Part shown: positions 22,633 to 28,194 of the stretch, piece after piece
Numbering within the stretch: position 1 is the stretch's first letter
Layout of the letters: every line of letters begins with the position of its first letter
Origin: M3 sp045133615
GTDB lineage: Bacteria > Bacteroidota > Bacteroidia > Bacteroidales > Muribaculaceae
Direction: 5' to 3'
NCBI GenBank assembly: GCA_045133615.1
Contig: JBGUUQ010000149.1
Span: forward strand, 1 to 42,677
Length of the DNA: 42,677 nt
The notes under the pieces: generated by a model
The model's input: the letters and a program-made list of their open reading frames with translations, nothing else
What the model was told of the DNA's origin: nothing
Databases searched by the model: none
Program-made: the position numbers and the translations under genes

Positions 22633-23483
22633 GCGTCATCCTCCTTCTTGATGAAATCATTTTCGATTAGTTTATCATGGATGAACATTCGACCTTGCTC
22701 CGTCCATTCCAACTGCTCTCTTGTCATGGTCTCGCCGTTCATGCCGTGGTAGATGAAGACGCTCGGTTTGGCATAACCTTTATCCTTGAACTTGGCATAT
22801 AGATGCCACATCTTACCTTGCTTATACTGAATATCGAACTTCTCAAGCGCCTTATTGAGTCGCTTGGCGGACATCCCGTACATGGCGGCGATTTCGGTGG
22901 TGGTGAACGTTGACCGGGATGATAGCACCTTGTCTACATATTCGACCTTTGGCGCTTGCATGACGATGGTTTGCTCTTGCGCCTCGATGGTCAGCTGACG
23001 TTGCTTGGCGAGTGACTCGGCTTCGATGCGCTTTGATTCTGCTTCGGCTCGCATTGCTCGCTCCTCCTTGAGGGCGTTGAGCATCTTGATGGCGTTATCC
23101 GGGTCGGCGAGGATGTTATCGATGGTATGCGGCGTGGCGGTTATGCCGAATTGCATCAATTCTTTGATTCGGTCGTTACACCATATGGCGAATGCGGGGG
23201 AGAGCCACCTTGCAAACTCCATCGCTACGTCTTCATGCATCCAAGTGCCGCCTCCATTTTCGGGAGAGCCTTTCTTAACTACCACTAAATCATCAAAGTT
23301 GATTTTTTTCAACTTTGAATATTCCGCAATAAAGTCCTTTGAGGATTGAGTGTTGAGCCAAAAGGCGGCTACTTTACCGAATGGTTTTGCCATCTCGGTT
23401 GCGGAAACCATGATATGGTCTCCTCTGCGGAACGTTACCGCACTTCCATTGTACTGGAAGATTTGAAGATTGCTTTCTTCCAT
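22629..23483 (-). CDS. KilA-N / KilAC (ANT) phage antirepressor
   Basis: A 284-residue protein. The N-terminal KilA-N domain (about residues 1-105) shows RRGDHIMVSATEMAKPFGKVAAFWLN, then GTWMHEDVAMEFARWLSPAFAIWCNDRIKELM. The central coiled coil is EERAMRAEAESKRIEAESLAKQ. The C-terminal KilAC/ANT domain (about 175-280) has TTEIAAMYGMSAKRLNKALEKFDIQYKQGKMWHL and GRMFIHDKL. Proteins of this layout antagonise repressors or regulate lytic genes by binding DNA. A 270-base leader with no promoter of its own next to the start, but with a terminator-bearing RNA upstream, suggests RNA control. Confidence 0.9.
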   Translation of the reverse strand: MEESNLQIFQYNGSAVTFRRGDHIMVSATEMAKPFGKVAAFWLNTQSSKDFIAEYSKLKKINFDDLVVVKKGSPENGGGTWMHEDVAMEFARWLSPAFAIWCNDRIKELMQFGITATPHTIDNILADPDNAIKMLNALKEERAMRAEAESKRIEAESLAKQRQLTIEAQEQTIVMQAPKVEYVDKVLSSRSTFTTTEIAAMYGMSAKRLNKALEKFDIQYKQGKMWHLYAKFKDKGYAKPSVFIYHGMNGETMTREQLEWTEQGRMFIHDKLIENDFIKKEDDA

Positions 23484-23520
23484 ATGTTAGCAATTTTGAA
23501 AGATTTTATAGGCAATAGAA

Positions 23521-23601
23521 AACGACATTGCCTTTCCCGTTGCTAACACCTATCTGAGGCTGTGGATGCATTAACATTCCACACGGGGGTACAATGCCGT
23601 T
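23521..23601 (-). ncRNA. Structured element, copy 1 (antirepressor leader)
   Basis: On the + strand AACGACATTG pairs with CAATGCCGTT as an outer stem, TTCCCGT with ACGGGGG as a second stem, CCT with AGG as a small hairpin, and TGTGGA with TCCACA around a conserved 11-base loop. The same architecture is repeated in copy 2 with different stem bases. It is drawn in the direction of the antirepressor transcript. Bases 23542-23560 also match the inverse of 23736-23754. Confidence 0.6.
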
Positions 23602-23606
23602 GAATC

Positions 23607-23682
23607 TGAATTCACCTTTCCCGTTGTCAAACCTGTCAAGGGCTATGGATGCATTAACATTCCATACGGGGGTATGAATTCA
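23607..23682 (-). ncRNA. Structured element, copy 2 (antirepressor leader)
   Basis: Same plan as copy 1: outer stem TGAATTCA/TGAATTCA (unrelated in sequence to copy 1), then TTCCCGT/ACGGGGG, CCT/AGG, and TATGGA/TCCATA around the identical loop TGCATTAACAT. The G-C to A-T swap in the last stem and the replaced outer stem are compensatory changes. Confidence 0.6.
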
Positions 23683-23701
23683 ATATGTCTGGTCGGGGCA
23701 T

Positions 23702-23738
23702 AAAAAAATGCCACCGAACGATGGCAACCTTCGTTGCC
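23702..23738 (-). terminator. Intrinsic terminator/attenuator ahead of the antirepressor gene
   Basis: Minus strand: the hairpin with TGCCATCG and CGGTGGCA (23726-23709) is followed by seven T (23708-23702). A second stem, GGCAAC-GAAG-GTTGCC (23738-23723), shares four bases with it, so the two may be alternatives, as in an attenuator. Confidence 0.75.
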
Positions 23739-23753
23739 TCAGATTTGTGTTAG
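23702..23753 (-). ncRNA. Candidate C4-like antisense RNA
   Basis: From the promoter at 23759-23789 transcription should begin near 23753. The RNA would be about 52 bases and end at the terminator. Its first 19 bases (23754-23736) are complementary at 17 positions to the downstream leader at 23560-23542. Phages P1, P7 and P22 control antirepressor synthesis with such a co-transcribed antisense RNA. Confidence 0.5.
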
Positions 23754-23758
23754 CGCCT

Positions 23759-23789
23759 CAAAATTATAAAATACTCTTCAATCTACAAA
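23759..23789 (-). promoter_or_regulatory. Bacteroidetes-type promoter of the antirepressor leader
   Basis: Minus strand TTTG (23789-23786), 19 bases, TAATTTTG (23766-23759). No other TAnnTTTG box was found between here and the antirepressor start at 23483, so the gene probably depends on read-through from this promoter. Confidence 0.75.
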
Positions 23790-23897
23790 ATAAATTTTGG
23801 AGAAAAATTTTCGGTCAGCGTTTAACGCCGTGAGAACCAAATAGTTATATAAAGAAAATTTTTGCCGACTCCGGTGAATCGAATCGCCGGGGATGCG

Positions 23898-24146
23898 TCA
23901 TATTTCGACCTCGGTATCCCAATTGGCGTAGAACTGCTCCTGATTCCAGTAGGTGTATTTCTCGCCCCATGGCAGGATACCGATTTTCTCCTCGATGCCG
24001 AGTGCAGTACAAATCTTGCGCTCGTTTGCAAGATATATCCTCCATACTTCATCATGCACTGCGCCGTCGATAGCCTGCTTCATGCACCATTCATTGTTCT
24101 TGCGTAAGGATATTGTCTCTGTATTGTGTTTCGTTGTGGCTTCCAT
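23898..24146 (-). CDS. Hypothetical protein, 82 aa
   Basis: From ATG 24146 (MEATTKHNTETISLRKNNEWCMKQAIDGAVHDEVWRIYLANERKICTAL...) the product has 82 residues; an upstream ATG at 24191 would add 15 basic residues. It contains several Trp and Tyr residues (WGEKYTYWNQEQFYANWD) and no recognised domain. It lies between the iteron region and the antirepressor leader. Confidence 0.6.
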   Translation of the reverse strand: MEATTKHNTETISLRKNNEWCMKQAIDGAVHDEVWRIYLANERKICTALGIEEKIGILPWGEKYTYWNQEQFYANWDTEVEI

Positions 24147-24283
24147 ATATGTTCGTTTTTGCGTCGTAAACGCATTGTAGCGGCGTTTCATGCCTTGGGA
24201 TGATAATTTATATTGCGGACGAAATTCAGCCGCGTAGAACGCGTTTCTGCGATTTTAACATTTTTTGTGAGGTGTTGCGCCCT

Positions 24284-24319
24284 TATATATCACACTTTAA
24301 TTTATTAAAGTGATATATA
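24284..24319. repeat. AT-rich inverted repeat
   Basis: TATATATCACACTTTAA (24284-24300) and TTAAAGTGATATATA (24305-24319) are inverse to each other except for a two-base AC bulge, with a TTTA loop. No T-run follows. It lies directly beside the iteron cluster. Confidence 0.75.
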
Positions 24320-24341
24320 CATAATCATATTCATGCTTGGT

Positions 24342-24475
24342 TTTGCTACGTTTGCTTTCATTTGCTTTCATTTGCTACGTTTGCTTAGCTATGCTGGCAT
24401 TTGGTAGCAATTGCTACGTTTGCTTGGCAAATTAAGCAATTGCTTCGTTTGCTACCAAATGCCATATTTGCTTCG
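24342..24475. repeat. TTTGCTWCG iteron cluster with nested palindromes
   Basis: TTTGCT-type 9-10 base units occur about a dozen times (TTTGCTACG three or more times, TTTGCTTTCA twice, TTTGCTTCG). Nested in them are the 13-base inverted repeat GGCATTTGGTAGC (24396-24408) / GCTACCAAATGCC (24451-24463) and the palindromes GTAGCAATTGCTAC and AAGCAATTGCTT. It fills the gap of about 285 bases between two small genes and may be an origin or an operator array. Confidence 0.75.
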
Positions 24476-24476
24476 A

Positions 24477-24695
24477 TTACCATCTCATGTGGCTCAGCTG
24501 GCGTGTCAGGCGCTCCGACTGAGATTTATAGAGGGCGGCGGAAAGTGCAGAACGGAGCGTCTTTGGTCGTTCGAGGATGGAAACGAGAACGCCTCCGGCG
24601 GCATTGGCATCGCCTGGGTTGTCAATCATTTCGGTGAGTGCGTTTATTATCCGGCGCATATAGTCTTGCGCCGGGGTGGGAGTGGTTGTATTCAT
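24477..24695 (-). CDS. Hypothetical protein, 72 aa
   Basis: A 72-residue protein (MNTTTPTPAQDYMRRIINALTEMIDNPGDANAAGGVLVSILERPKTLRSAL...). It is helical and alanine-rich with a basic C-terminus, and no family is recognised. It carries the shared CGCAAG-ATG start. Its stop abuts the iteron cluster. Confidence 0.65.
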   Translation of the reverse strand: MNTTTPTPAQDYMRRIINALTEMIDNPGDANAAGGVLVSILERPKTLRSALSAALYKSQSERLTRQLSHMRW

Positions 24696-24715
24696 CTTGC
24701 GTTGGTTTTAGGTGG

Positions 24716-24925
24716 TTATAATTCGATTACTTCATATCCCTTCTTGGGATTCTTGTAGGCGCGACCGACTTTGACGTTGCCGCATTTATAATGCTCGGAG
24801 AATGCGTAGAACGACGTTGTCCGGCATCCTCCGTTATCGATGATAGGAATACTTCCTTTGCGTGTTACGATGTATCCTCGGCGCGTCTGGACGGTGTAAA
24901 CGGTGTATTTGCCATAGTATCCGTA
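24716..24925 (-). pseudogene. Start-less open extension in frame with the upstream gene
   Basis: After the TAA at 24926 the same frame stays open for 69 codons (YGYYGKYTVYTVQTRRGYIV...CRTTSFYAFSEHYKCGNVKVGRAYKNPKKGYEVIEL) to TAA 24716-24718. No ATG, GTG or TTG occurs in its first 40 codons, and the residues look like a real small basic domain. It may be the cut-off C-terminus of the upstream gene or be reached by stop-codon read-through. Confidence 0.6.
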
Positions 24926-25207
24926 TTAAACGTCCTCGCCGATGATGTTTCCTTCGACCTTGAGGAGTGTTCCGTCAGCTATAGCGACAAATCCTCCTGC
25001 CTGCTCCTTGAGGTATTCCTCATATGCCTTGACCATGAAGTATCCGTGGGCGGCATTGGCGGGCTTGGCATAATACTGATGCGATATTTCGTTCATATCG
25101 CTGGCAAACTCGGAATACTCGTCGAATGGCAACGAAGCAATATACTCGCATACATTATGGGCGTATTCTATATCGGCGGCGTTGGGTTGCTCCTGTGAGT
25201 ATAGCAT
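24926..25207 (-). CDS. Hypothetical protein, 93 aa
   Basis: A 93-residue acidic protein (MLYSQEQPNAADIEYAHNVCEYIASLPFDEYSEFASDMNEISHQYYAKPAN...AGGFVAIADGTLLKVEGNIIGEDV). It has no recognised family. The frame is open upstream back to the stop of the zinc-binding gene at 25271 (21 codons including RGYYDGRFYVKSKSNEDIQV), and it continues in frame beyond its own stop. Both edges are therefore less certain than usual. Confidence 0.6.
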   Translation of the reverse strand: MLYSQEQPNAADIEYAHNVCEYIASLPFDEYSEFASDMNEISHQYYAKPANAAHGYFMVKAYEEYLKEQAGGFVAIADGTLLKVEGNIIGEDV

Positions 25208-25270
25208 TACTTGAATATCCTCGTTGGATTTAGATTTGACGTAGAATCTTCCATCATAGTAGCCGCGCTT

Positions 25271-25885
25271 CTATTTCGGATTCATGGAGTAGTATTCCCG
25301 GCAAGCCTTGATGAGTTCAGCCACCGTGATTGCGCGGAATGCATCCTTGTCTGTGCCCCATGACCAAAGGTCGCATTCTTCATCCTCGATAGTTGTGATG
25401 CGGAAGTTGTATCCTCTGTAGAGTTCTGCGTAGAACTTATGCATCCATGAGGTCTGCGTCAATCCGAAACGCTTGACATACTCGCATCCGACCTGCATCT
25501 CCTCTCCTGTCTCGGTATTGCTGATTAGATAGGAATTGTAGCAACGATGACCGCATAGGTCGCATTTGGTATATTCTGCGCCGTGTGCCGGATTCTTGAA
25601 CTCAATCTTATGATATGGGTCGGTGATAAACATATTGCCGTCCTCAAAGGTGGCAAGAAGACGCCACCCTGAATCATCCGGCATTGTTACCTCTACATCG
25701 CAGACGTTATGCCATTCAGCACGGCGGTGTAAGCGCCCCTCTATCTTATCGAGGTGAATAAAGCATTTATCGTATGATTCACCAACGGAGATGTTGAATT
25801 CCGGCACGTTGCGCTTCACCTTCGAAGCTACCTTCATGAGTGCCTCTATTCTGGATGACGGGACTGATTCTTTGAATATTCTCAT
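25271..25885 (-). CDS. Zinc-finger-like protein common in Bacteroidales mobile elements
   Basis: A 204-residue protein whose middle carries a treble-clef-like metal site: YTKCDLCGHRCYNSYLIS, then NTETGEEMQVGCEYVKRFG. This CxxC...TGE..QVG..C pattern recurs in phage and conjugative-element proteins of Bacteroidales, which have no known function. The rest is mixed (DDSGWRLLATFEDGNMFITDP before it; WSWGTDKDAF after it). It is coupled to the upstream gene by ATGA at 25882-25885. Confidence 0.75.
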   Translation of the reverse strand: MRIFKESVPSSRIEALMKVASKVKRNVPEFNISVGESYDKCFIHLDKIEGRLHRRAEWHNVCDVEVTMPDDSGWRLLATFEDGNMFITDPYHKIEFKNPAHGAEYTKCDLCGHRCYNSYLISNTETGEEMQVGCEYVKRFGLTQTSWMHKFYAELYRGYNFRITTIEDEECDLWSWGTDKDAFRAITVAELIKACREYYSMNPK

Positions 25886-26274
25886 AAGGCGCTTGCTTTA
25901 AAGTACTGATTGATTGCATAATGGATATCGCCGACGCAGTAGTTTTCATTGAATTCGTAATATCCGATATTGATGCCGAATGATTCGATGGTCTGAATAT
26001 CTCTCTCCGAAAGGCTTGCTCTTGCGCTCCGGCTAAACTTATGGTCGTTAATCAACTGGTCAATACGGATGAGGGCGCTGAATAACTTGCTCTCGCGCTG
26101 CTCCTTCGCCTTATGTTCCTTGGTTCGTTTCACGGATGCAGGATTAGCGCGTTTCCATGCCCGATAGAATGCGTCCTTATCGCCGGGAAACTCATAGTAT
26201 TCGTCTTCGATTTTGCGGTACTCTTCGGCGGATACTCTCACGCCTGTTCTTTCTACAAATTCACTATATAACAT
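25882..26274 (-). CDS. Hypothetical protein, 130 aa
   Basis: A 130-residue charged, mostly helical protein (MLYSEFVERTGVRVSAEEYRKIEDEYYEFPGDKDAFYRAWKRANPASVKRTKEHKAKEQRES...). The N-terminal VSAEEYRKIEDEYYEFPGDKDAFYRAWKR segment is typical of small early genes of Bacteroidales phages, but I cannot assign a family. It overlaps the start of the zinc-binding gene by four bases, so both are probably made together. Confidence 0.7.
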   Translation of the reverse strand: MLYSEFVERTGVRVSAEEYRKIEDEYYEFPGDKDAFYRAWKRANPASVKRTKEHKAKEQRESKLFSALIRIDQLINDHKFSRSARASLSERDIQTIESFGINIGYYEFNENYCVGDIHYAINQYFKASAL

Positions 26275-26297
26275 GGCTTCGAACTTTTTAGGGGTTA

Positions 26298-26327
26298 ACC
26301 CCCGACCCGGAGGTCGGGGGTGTTTTT
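26298..26327 (+). terminator. Strong hairpin plus T5 pointing to the + strand
   Basis: ACCCCCGACC (26298-26307) pairs with GGTCGGGGGT (26312-26321) around CGGA, followed by TTTTT. On the + strand it is a good intrinsic terminator, but all known genes here are on the minus strand. In minus direction it would be a hairpin without U-tract between two genes. A second palindrome, GGGGTTAACCCC (26291-26302), overlaps it. Confidence 0.6.
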
Positions 26328-26342
26328 GATTGATTGTTGATT

Positions 26343-26816
26343 TTAGAAACTTGGGTCGATGTAGTGGCTTTGATAGAGGAGCGAGAGTTTTACTCCGTCT
26401 TTCGATTTCTGTCCCTCGGCAACCCAGAGACCATTGCTTCGTTTGGTGAAGATTTGCTCTTCGAAGACCTCGTCGAGTTCGGGGAGGATTTCGTATTCAC
26501 CTCCGAAGTAGTCCTTGCAGATGGTCTTGTTGTGCTTTACGGCTATCTTTCTGGGAGTGATTACGCGAGTCACGGTAGCTGCTCTTCTATCAGACCAGTA
26601 TCTGATTGTCACTCCGATTCCCACTTCAGGGACGATGGCCTTGGTTGCCTCGGCGATTCTCGCCTTGTGTTCCTTCTGCCATTCGAGGTCTTTCTTTACG
26701 ATTTCAGCCTTCTCTGCTTCGGTTGCCGAGCGCCATGCGTTACGGGCTTCTTCGAATGATACTCTCTGCTCTGCCTTTACGGCTTCAAGTCTTGCGATTG
26801 ATTCTTTGTATATCAT
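26343..26816 (-). CDS. Hypothetical protein, 157 aa
   Basis: A 157-residue protein with an N-terminal long charged helix (EARNAWRSATEAEKAEIVKKDLEWQKEHKARIAEATK) and a C-terminal beta-rich part (VGIGVTIRYWSDRRAATVTRVITPRKIAVKHNKTICKDYFGGEYEILPE) that looks like a small KOW/SH3-type barrel. No family is assigned. It starts with CGCAAG-ATG and lies behind promoter cassette C, so it is the first gene of the leftward transcript. Confidence 0.75.
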   Translation of the reverse strand: MIYKESIARLEAVKAEQRVSFEEARNAWRSATEAEKAEIVKKDLEWQKEHKARIAEATKAIVPEVGIGVTIRYWSDRRAATVTRVITPRKIAVKHNKTICKDYFGGEYEILPELDEVFEEQIFTKRSNGLWVAEGQKSKDGVKLSLLYQSHYIDPSF

Positions 26817-26850
26817 CTTGCGGTGTCTATTAGATTTTTAAAATACGACG

Positions 26851-26882
26851 CAAAATTACAATATATTTTCCAAATATCCAAA
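26851..26882 (-). promoter_or_regulatory. Bacteroidetes-type promoter cassette, copy C
   Basis: Minus strand TTTG (26882-26879), 20 bases, TAATTTTG (26858-26851), then CGTCGTA and a leader ending CACCGCAAG-ATG. It is the most diverged of the three copies but keeps both boxes and their spacing. Confidence 0.72.
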
Positions 26883-26999
26883 TTTTAGACCAAGAAAATT
26901 TCTTAAAAAATATTAAAATTCACCGAATCTATTGAAAACCAAATAGATAAAGTTTTCGCAAAGTTTTAGTGCGTAATAGATTTTCTCATGCTCTATTAT

Positions 27000-27062
27000 T
27001 ATCTTTGCAACCAGAGAGGTGAAAATTTAATGATTCCGCGCCTCTCGGTTAATTGCAATTAA
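27000..27062 (+). promoter_or_regulatory. Promoter -7 box and operator-like palindrome before the capsid operon
   Basis: TATCTTTG (27000-27007) is a perfect TAnnTTTG box; the upstream TTTG box is weak. The leader then contains GAGAGG, which can pair with CCTCTC, and the perfect 14-base palindrome TTAATTGCAATTAA (27049-27062) just before ATG 27072. Rightward late transcription probably starts here, divergent from cassette C. Confidence 0.6.
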
Positions 27063-27071
27063 TCAAGACAT

Positions 27072-27761
27072 ATGAATAAGAGAACACAGATAGTAATGTC
27101 GCTGCTGAAACCGAAAGTAAAGGCGTTCGGGTTCAATAAGAAGGAATTGCAGGGTGTCGCCGCCAAGATTGCCGACAACCTGACCTCCGAAGAAGATGCC
27201 TCCGACGAGGATGTAAACGCTGAAATAGAAAAAGCCATTGAAGCGGTTCTCCCAATTCTTGAGTTCGGTCAGTCGTATGCCAACCGGGTAATCAACGACT
27301 CCAAGAAGAACGAAACCAAGAATGACGATGACGAAGAGGATGACGATGATGTCAACTCAAAGTCAACCAAATCTTCCAAATCCAAGCGTAAGGACGATGC
27401 CATGCCGGAATGGGCGAAAGCTATCCTCCAGAGCAATGAGTCGCTCAAGTCCGAACTCGCCGCCATCAAGGGCGAAAAACTCATGGACTCCAGAAAGAGT
27501 AAACTCGAGCATCTGCTCAAGGATACAGGTACTTTCGGCACTCGTACACTTAAAAGTTTCACCAAGATGAAATTCGAAAGTGACGATGATTTTGACGAGT
27601 TCTACGCGGAGATAGAGGAAGACCTTAAGTCGCTCAACCAAGAACGCGCCAACGCCGGACTCGGCAAACTCGGTGCGCCTGCTACCGGGGGTAGCACCAA
27701 GAAGAGCGATGAAAAAGAAGTATTATCCGATGACGAGATTAAGGCTATTGCCGCACTCTGA
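27072..27761 (+). CDS. Capsid scaffolding-like protein
   Basis: A 229-residue protein placed before the decoration and capsid genes, with the composition of a scaffold: highly charged, an acidic stretch (KNDDDEEDDDDVN), a Ser/Lys linker (SKSTKSSKSKRKDD), and a central helix (MPEWAKAILQSNESLKSELAAIKGEKLMDSRKSKLEHLL). Scaffolds guide procapsid assembly and leave or are degraded before maturation. There is no protease motif. Assignment rests on composition and gene order. Confidence 0.75.
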   Translation: MNKRTQIVMSLLKPKVKAFGFNKKELQGVAAKIADNLTSEEDASDEDVNAEIEKAIEAVLPILEFGQSYANRVINDSKKNETKNDDDEEDDDDVNSKSTKSSKSKRKDDAMPEWAKAILQSNESLKSELAAIKGEKLMDSRKSKLEHLLKDTGTFGTRTLKSFTKMKFESDDDFDEFYAEIEEDLKSLNQERANAGLGKLGAPATGGSTKKSDEKEVLSDDEIKAIAAL

Positions 27762-27783
27762 TTCACAACACTATTAATTAATT

Positions 27784-28182
27784 ATGGGAGCAATCGCAGA
27801 CATAACTAACGAAGAGCAGATTCGACTTGACGGTAACGACTCCATCGTTATCCGCCGCCTCATCTCTTCCGTAATTGGCGGTCGCACACTCGACATGACG
27901 GGATTTCCCGACGATGTAGTGAAAGCGGGTCATATCGCCATCTATAACAAGAGTACCGATACGTATAAACCTTTCCCCGTGGCTGACGGTAAGTATTCCA
28001 CACTGCCCACCGGATACGAGTATTGCGGCGTTGTAATCGCCTCTAAACTCGCCAAACATCCGTTTGTAGGCATCATGTATGCCGGGGAGGTTAACGATAA
28101 GGCAATGCCTTATGAACTCACCGAGGCAATGCGCAGCGCACTCAAGACTGCACTGCCTCAGTTGGTATTCACTCACGATTAA
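27784..28182 (+). CDS. Probable head decoration/stabilisation protein
   Basis: A 132-residue, beta-rich protein (HIAIYNKSTDTYKPFPVADGKYSTLPTGYEYCGVVIASKL...FVGIMYAGEVND) located between scaffold and major capsid gene, where siphoviruses usually encode the decoration protein. The segments resemble the head-decoration type fold but give no diagnostic motif. It is 12 bases from the capsid start and should be made in large amounts. Confidence 0.7.
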   Translation: MGAIADITNEEQIRLDGNDSIVIRRLISSVIGGRTLDMTGFPDDVVKAGHIAIYNKSTDTYKPFPVADGKYSTLPTGYEYCGVVIASKLAKHPFVGIMYAGEVNDKAMPYELTEAMRSALKTALPQLVFTHD

Positions 28183-28194
28183 ACTTAACGAATA

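Noticed and set aside
23529..23675. Tandem repeats as CRISPR or type III toxin-antitoxin RNA
   Set aside because: Only two copies about 80 bases apart with covarying stems; no ToxN-like gene follows. The next gene is clearly a KilA-N/KilAC protein.
24342..24475. CRISPR-like array of TTTGCT repeats
   Set aside because: Units are only 9-10 bases, imperfect and contiguous, with no unique spacers and no cas genes nearby.
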